A stretch of 64,000 nucleotides of DNA from contig NZ_CP073343.1 of assembly GCF_024397855.1 (NCBI RefSeq), forward strand, positions 1,798,001 through 1,862,000. The letters are read 5' to 3'. Source of the DNA: Marinomonas rhizomae. GTDB lineage: Bacteria; Pseudomonadota; Gammaproteobacteria; Pseudomonadales; Marinomonadaceae. Made by a program: the position numbers and the translations under genes. Below the pieces are notes generated by a model, which was not told the origin of the DNA, made no database searches, and saw only the letters and a list, made by a program, of their open reading frames with translations. Positions within the stretch are counted from its first letter, which is position 1; each line of letters opens with the position of its first letter. Positions 62,528 through 64,000 of the stretch are shown one piece after another.

Positions 62528-64000
62528 TTGATTCAAGCTCAACCTAATACTGACGTGACGTCCTCGTTAACCGATGAGCAGCAAAGCGTTGTTCATCACG
62601 ATCTTTCGTTGCCAGCAAAAGTAATCGCCGTAGCGGGCGCAGGCAAAACCACCACCTTAATTTCTCGTATAGAGCATTTATTAGGTCAGGGCGTGGACCC
62701 GTCTCATATCGGCGTGTTTATGTTTAACAAAAGCGCCCAGGAAGAATTCTCCGAGCGTTTAAGTAAGCGACTCATGACGGCCGGACATTTGCGTTCCCCC
62801 AGTGTGATGACTTTTCATGCCTTTGGTATGAAGTTCTGTCGACGTTTGGAGCAGCAAGGTTGGTTGGCTCCTGCGAAGCTGGTTACCGACGATTTTAGCT
62901 TGGTGAAGATGTTGCGCGAGGCCTTGCAGCGCCTGGTTCGAAGTGGTGAGAAAATTGCGATTTTGGCCGAGAAAGATTGGCTGGAAGACGTGTTGTTATT
63001 TGTCGATCAAGTCAAAGCCTCTGATCAAGCTGCGCAGATTGTTTTTGAAGCCTTGGGTTGGTCGAAAGAGCGTAAGTTTTTTCCTGCCCTTTATGACGAA
63101 TTGGAGAAGCTACGCAAACGCAATAACATTCGTTTCTTTGCCGATTTACTTAGCGACCCTTACGATTTAATCAGTCAATTAGACGAAGCTGAACGTGTGA
63201 GAGTGCGTGGCTTGGTGCCAGATTTCCGCTACTTGTTAATTGACGAGTTTCAAGACATCAACCCTTGCCAATACGAGCTACTAAAATTGCTTTATCCTGC
63301 GCCTTGTCAATGGATGATTGTTGGCGATGTGCAGCAATGTATTTATGAATGGCGCGGCGCCAGTCCAGACATTATGGCGACGCAATTTGACCAAGATTTT
63401 GCCAATGTAGCAGCTTATCCATTGAGTACCAGTTTCCGCTTTGGCCATGCCGTCGGGTTAATGGCGTCGAGCGTGATCAGTGAAAACGATCCTGATGCCT
63501 TGGTGATTGGCGCTGGCGAACGTACGCGAGTGTCTTTTGCTCGCGCTCCGAAGACAGGTAAAGCTCTGTTGGGCGAGCTAAAATCTTGGGTTGATGAAGG
63601 TCGTGCATTAAGCGACACCGCGGTGTTGGTGCGCTTGTACAGCGACATGGTTCCAGTGCAATTAGCCTTGATGCACAAAGGCGTGCCGTATCAATTGCAT
63701 GGTGATTCGCCATTGTTGGAAAATCGCCAAATTCGCATGCTAATGGCGTATCTCGCGGTGATTGCTGGTGGTTTGGAAACGTCGAACACCTTCTTTCATC
63801 CTGACGATATTGAATACTTGCTGACGGTGCCGAGCCTTGGTGGTTCTATGGCGCAGCGCAAAACCTTGATCCAACAAGCAAAACAGTCACCGCATTTGTT
63901 GCCACAGATTATCGAGTCTGTGGCCGACGCTACGGAGGGCTGGCGCGCGAAAAAACTCTACGAGCGTGCTGATTGGTTGCGCAGCCTTGACATTTATCGC
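62528..64000 (+). CDS. UvrD-like superfamily 1 helicase (3' partial)
   Basis: The frame is open from 62498 to the window end. A TTG at 62528 with AAGG upstream gives the likely start; a GTG at 62555 is the alternative. UvrD/Rep motifs: LTDEQQSVV, VAGAGKTTTLISRI (motif I), MFNKSAQEEF (Ia), TFHAFGMKF, LIDEFQDINPCQYE (II), VGDVQQCIYEWRGASPD (III) and STSFRFGH (IV). A 3'-5' DNA helicase, probably in repair or recombination. Confidence 0.88.
   Translation, partial: MIQAQPNTDVTSSLTDEQQSVVHHDLSLPAKVIAVAGAGKTTTLISRIEHLLGQGVDPSHIGVFMFNKSAQEEFSERLSKRLMTAGHLRSPSVMTFHAFGMKFCRRLEQQGWLAPAKLVTDDFSLVKMLREALQRLVRSGEKIAILAEKDWLEDVLLFVDQVKASDQAAQIVFEALGWSKERKFFPALYDELEKLRKRNNIRFFADLLSDPYDLISQLDEAERVRVRGLVPDFRYLLIDEFQDINPCQYELLKLLYPAPCQWMIVGDVQQCIYEWRGASPDIMATQFDQDFANVAAYPLSTSFRFGHAVGLMASSVISENDPDALVIGAGERTRVSFARAPKTGKALLGELKSWVDEGRALSDTAVLVRLYSDMVPVQLALMHKGVPYQLHGDSPLLENRQIRMLMAYLAVIAGGLETSNTFFHPDDIEYLLTVPSLGGSMAQRKTLIQQAKQSPHLLPQIIESVADATEGWRAKKLYERADWLRSLDIYR

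Noticed and set aside
62495..62530. Read-through fusion of the M14 deacylase and the helicase (same frame, TAG between)
   Set aside because: Same-frame adjacency across about ten codons is likely by chance; there is no selenocysteine, pyrrolysine or read-through context.
1..64000. tRNA, rRNA or CRISPR features
   Set aside because: No cloverleaf-like sequences, rRNA segments or regularly spaced direct repeats were seen by reading; a tRNAscan or CRISPR search could overturn this.

Overview
The window looks like a chromosomal segment of a marine, moderately AT-rich gammaproteobacterium. The closest fit I can suggest is a Marinomonas-like member of the Oceanospirillales. That is an inference from gene content (csrA, rlmM, yaeQ, rsuA, several c-di-GMP enzymes, a sodium:alanine symporter, TRAP and BMP-type uptake, ectoine catabolism), not from an rRNA or marker search. 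I saw no rRNA, tRNA or CRISPR array. Genes at both ends run off the window: an FAD monooxygenase at the left and a UvrD-type helicase at the right.

Layout. 1-8.9 kb: FAD monooxygenase, a Rho-like ATPase without the N-terminal RNA-binding domain, a sensor diguanylate cyclase, a bactofilin/M23 peptidase pair, a DEAD-box helicase, rsuA and an epimerase-like dehydrogenase. 9-17.7 kb: membrane-anchored glutaredoxin, a small DUF3185 protein, a 310-bp non-autonomous element with IS5-like ends, an ASCH protein, an EAL phosphodiesterase, an AGCS symporter, an EamA exporter, a methyltransferase coupled to a 56-aa protein, and a PepSY/DUF2946 pair. 18.2-24.1 kb: a purine-salvage operon (ABC ATPase, two permeases, BMP binding protein, adenine/adenosine deaminase). 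24.5-31.9 kb: two more diguanylate cyclases, an RluA-type pseudouridine synthase, rlmM, a YkgJ protein with an L,D-transpeptidase lipoprotein, and an SDR protein.

32-34 kb is the most unusual part. After csrA comes a compact divergent switch: a CI-like XRE/S24 repressor facing a YdaS/Cro-like protein, then a UmuD-like S24 protein without umuC. Both forward promoters carry CTGT-N8-ACAG SOS (LexA) boxes. The two S24 proteins have lost opposite halves of the Ser-Lys catalytic dyad. A DUF1127 gene with a structured leader and a possible 32-aa upstream ORF follows.

34.6-45 kb is mixed housekeeping and accessory content: yaeQ, dienelactone hydrolase, a queuosine-mannosyltransferase-like glycosyltransferase, a YjiH transporter, AhpD-like and AraC proteins, glutathione peroxidase, an S33 peptidase, a TPR-like protein, a CBS protein and a decayed GNAT gene. 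45.3-54.3 kb holds a LysR/PhyH-dioxygenase/TRAP-binding-protein group, an AAA ATPase, and a four-gene ectoine catabolic operon (M20 deacetylase, diaminobutyrate transaminase, ectoine hydrolase, semialdehyde dehydrogenase) that should convert ectoine to aspartate. 54.8-64 kb has small conserved proteins, a GST, a YnjBCD-type ABC transporter interrupted by a G/C-run repeat, an M14 deacylase and the partial helicase.

Functional themes are c-di-GMP signalling (three GGDEF proteins and one EAL protein), purine and compatible-solute scavenging, cell-wall remodelling, and RNA modification or processing. Most genes have ordinary spacing and clear hairpin terminators. Starts were re-chosen where a better start codon or ribosome-binding site was visible.
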